NCBI GenBank assembly: GCA_027024125.1
Contig: JALVSV010000124.1
Coordinates: 1 to 6,374, forward strand
DNA: 6,374 nucleotides
Origin: Methylothermaceae bacterium
Lineage (GTDB): Bacteria > Pseudomonadota > Gammaproteobacteria > Methylococcales > Methylothermaceae
Direction of reading: 5' to 3'
In this document: positions 5,948 through 6,374 of the stretch, piece by piece
Position numbering within the stretch: the stretch's first letter is position 1
Layout: every line of letters starts with the position of its first letter
Made by a program: the position numbers and the translations under genes
Notes under the pieces: generated by a model
What the model was told of the DNA's origin: nothing
Databases searched by the model: none
Seen by the model: the letters and a program-made list of their open reading frames with translations, nothing else

Positions 5948-6374
5948 ATGATCGCGGCTTTTTCAACGACCAAATTGAAGGAGCCTTGGATGTCGCCACT
6001 TCCTGAAACGGTTGATATCGCATTTGAACAATTCGTGCAAGAGTTGCCTGAAGACTTTGAGGCAATGGCCTATGAATTTCGGGCTTTTGCCCGCAGCCGC
6101 AAGATCAAAAGTCCCCTGCAGTTACTTCAAGTGGTGATGCTGTATTGTGGGGTGGATCTGAGTCTCAGAGGAGCCGCCGGCATCGTGACGCTTTTGGAAG
6201 AGCGGATGACCGACACGGCGATCCACAAGCGGCTGAAGGCCTGTGGCCCTTGGCTGAAGGCGATGTGCCAACATCTGCATGAGGAACGGACGGAAGGATT
6301 GAATGAAGGCCACCTGCGTTTTTTGATTGTGGATGGCAGTACGGTTCAGGTGCCTGGTGCGGAAGGGATCAGCT
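5948..6374 (+). CDS. IS4-family transposase, 5' part, cut by window end
   Basis: An open frame of 142 codons that continues past the last base. It shows the typical IS4-family N-terminal half: PLPETVDIAFEQFVQELP, then the basic ARSRKIKSP, the strongly conserved LLQVVMLYCGVDLSLRGAAG, TDTAIHKRLKACGPWLKAM, and FLIVDGSTVQVPGAEG. The aspartate in IVDGS is the first acid of the DDE catalytic triad; the other two lie outside the window. The role is cut-and-paste movement of its own element. The start may be 5948 or 5990 (see the ribosome binding site entry). An in-frame TAA at 5909 limits upstream extension. The element's left end probably lies about 5900-5930, since the minus-strand remnant loses its protein character there; CAACTTAAG at 5904-5912 could belong to the terminal repeat. 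Whether the rest is intact cannot be seen. Confidence 0.85.
   Translation, partial: MIAAFSTTKLKEPWMSPLPETVDIAFEQFVQELPEDFEAMAYEFRAFARSRKIKSPLQLLQVVMLYCGVDLSLRGAAGIVTLLEERMTDTAIHKRLKACGPWLKAMCQHLHEERTEGLNEGHLRFLIVDGSTVQVPGAEGIS

Noticed and set aside
5805..6065. Minus-strand open frame of 86 residues
   Set aside because: It straddles the transposase start and the remnant. The other minus-strand frame in 5783-5920 is far more protein-like and ends cleanly.

Overview
The window is dominated by one very large plus-strand gene (90-5390) encoding a 1766-residue RHS/YD-repeat polymorphic toxin. A small overlapping gene (5387-5719), a candidate immunity protein, follows it, and then comes an insertion-sequence scar. 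The coding style (about 50-65% GC in the shell, Gram-negative lipoprotein signal, IS4-type transposase) suggests a proteobacterium, possibly a gammaproteobacterium such as a methanotroph relative. The sequence alone does not fix the genus.

Layout. 1-89 is a short leader with a ribosome binding site but no convincing promoter. The RHS protein reads, in order: lipoprotein signal peptide with Cys17, TPR-like helices, a C39-like papain-fold domain (Cys187/His255/Asp271), a two-cysteine linker, the RHS amino-terminal shell module, a long YD-repeat array, an unusual non-YD insert of about 100 residues, the RHS core ending in the PxxxxDPxGL cleavage motif (DPYGL at residues 1608-1612), and a variable tip of 154 residues. 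The tip is 23% glycine, almost uncharged over long stretches, and ends in a Cys-x3-Cys tail. It looks like a glycine-zipper, membrane-inserting toxin rather than a nuclease or other enzyme.

The next gene overlaps the toxin stop codon (ATGA) and encodes a 110-residue protein with a CPxCG...CPxCG zinc ribbon and two membrane helices. A membrane-embedded partner suits a membrane-active toxin. Base composition falls from about 50-65% GC in the shell to about 20-40% GC through the end of the core, the tip and the partner gene. This is the signature expected of a swapped toxin/immunity cassette. The drop begins inside the conserved core, before the cleavage motif.

5720-6374 is mobile-element territory. 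A 46-codon minus-strand fragment (5783-5920) looks like the intact C-terminal end of a protein of unknown family. It is cut off by the left end of an IS4-family element whose transposase (from 5948 or 5990) runs off the window. The likely model is an outer-membrane or surface-displayed RHS shell carrying a membrane-active tip, with its cognate immunity gene next to it and insertion sequences at the cassette's 3' side. The shell type is known; the tip/partner pair is the part most likely to be undescribed.
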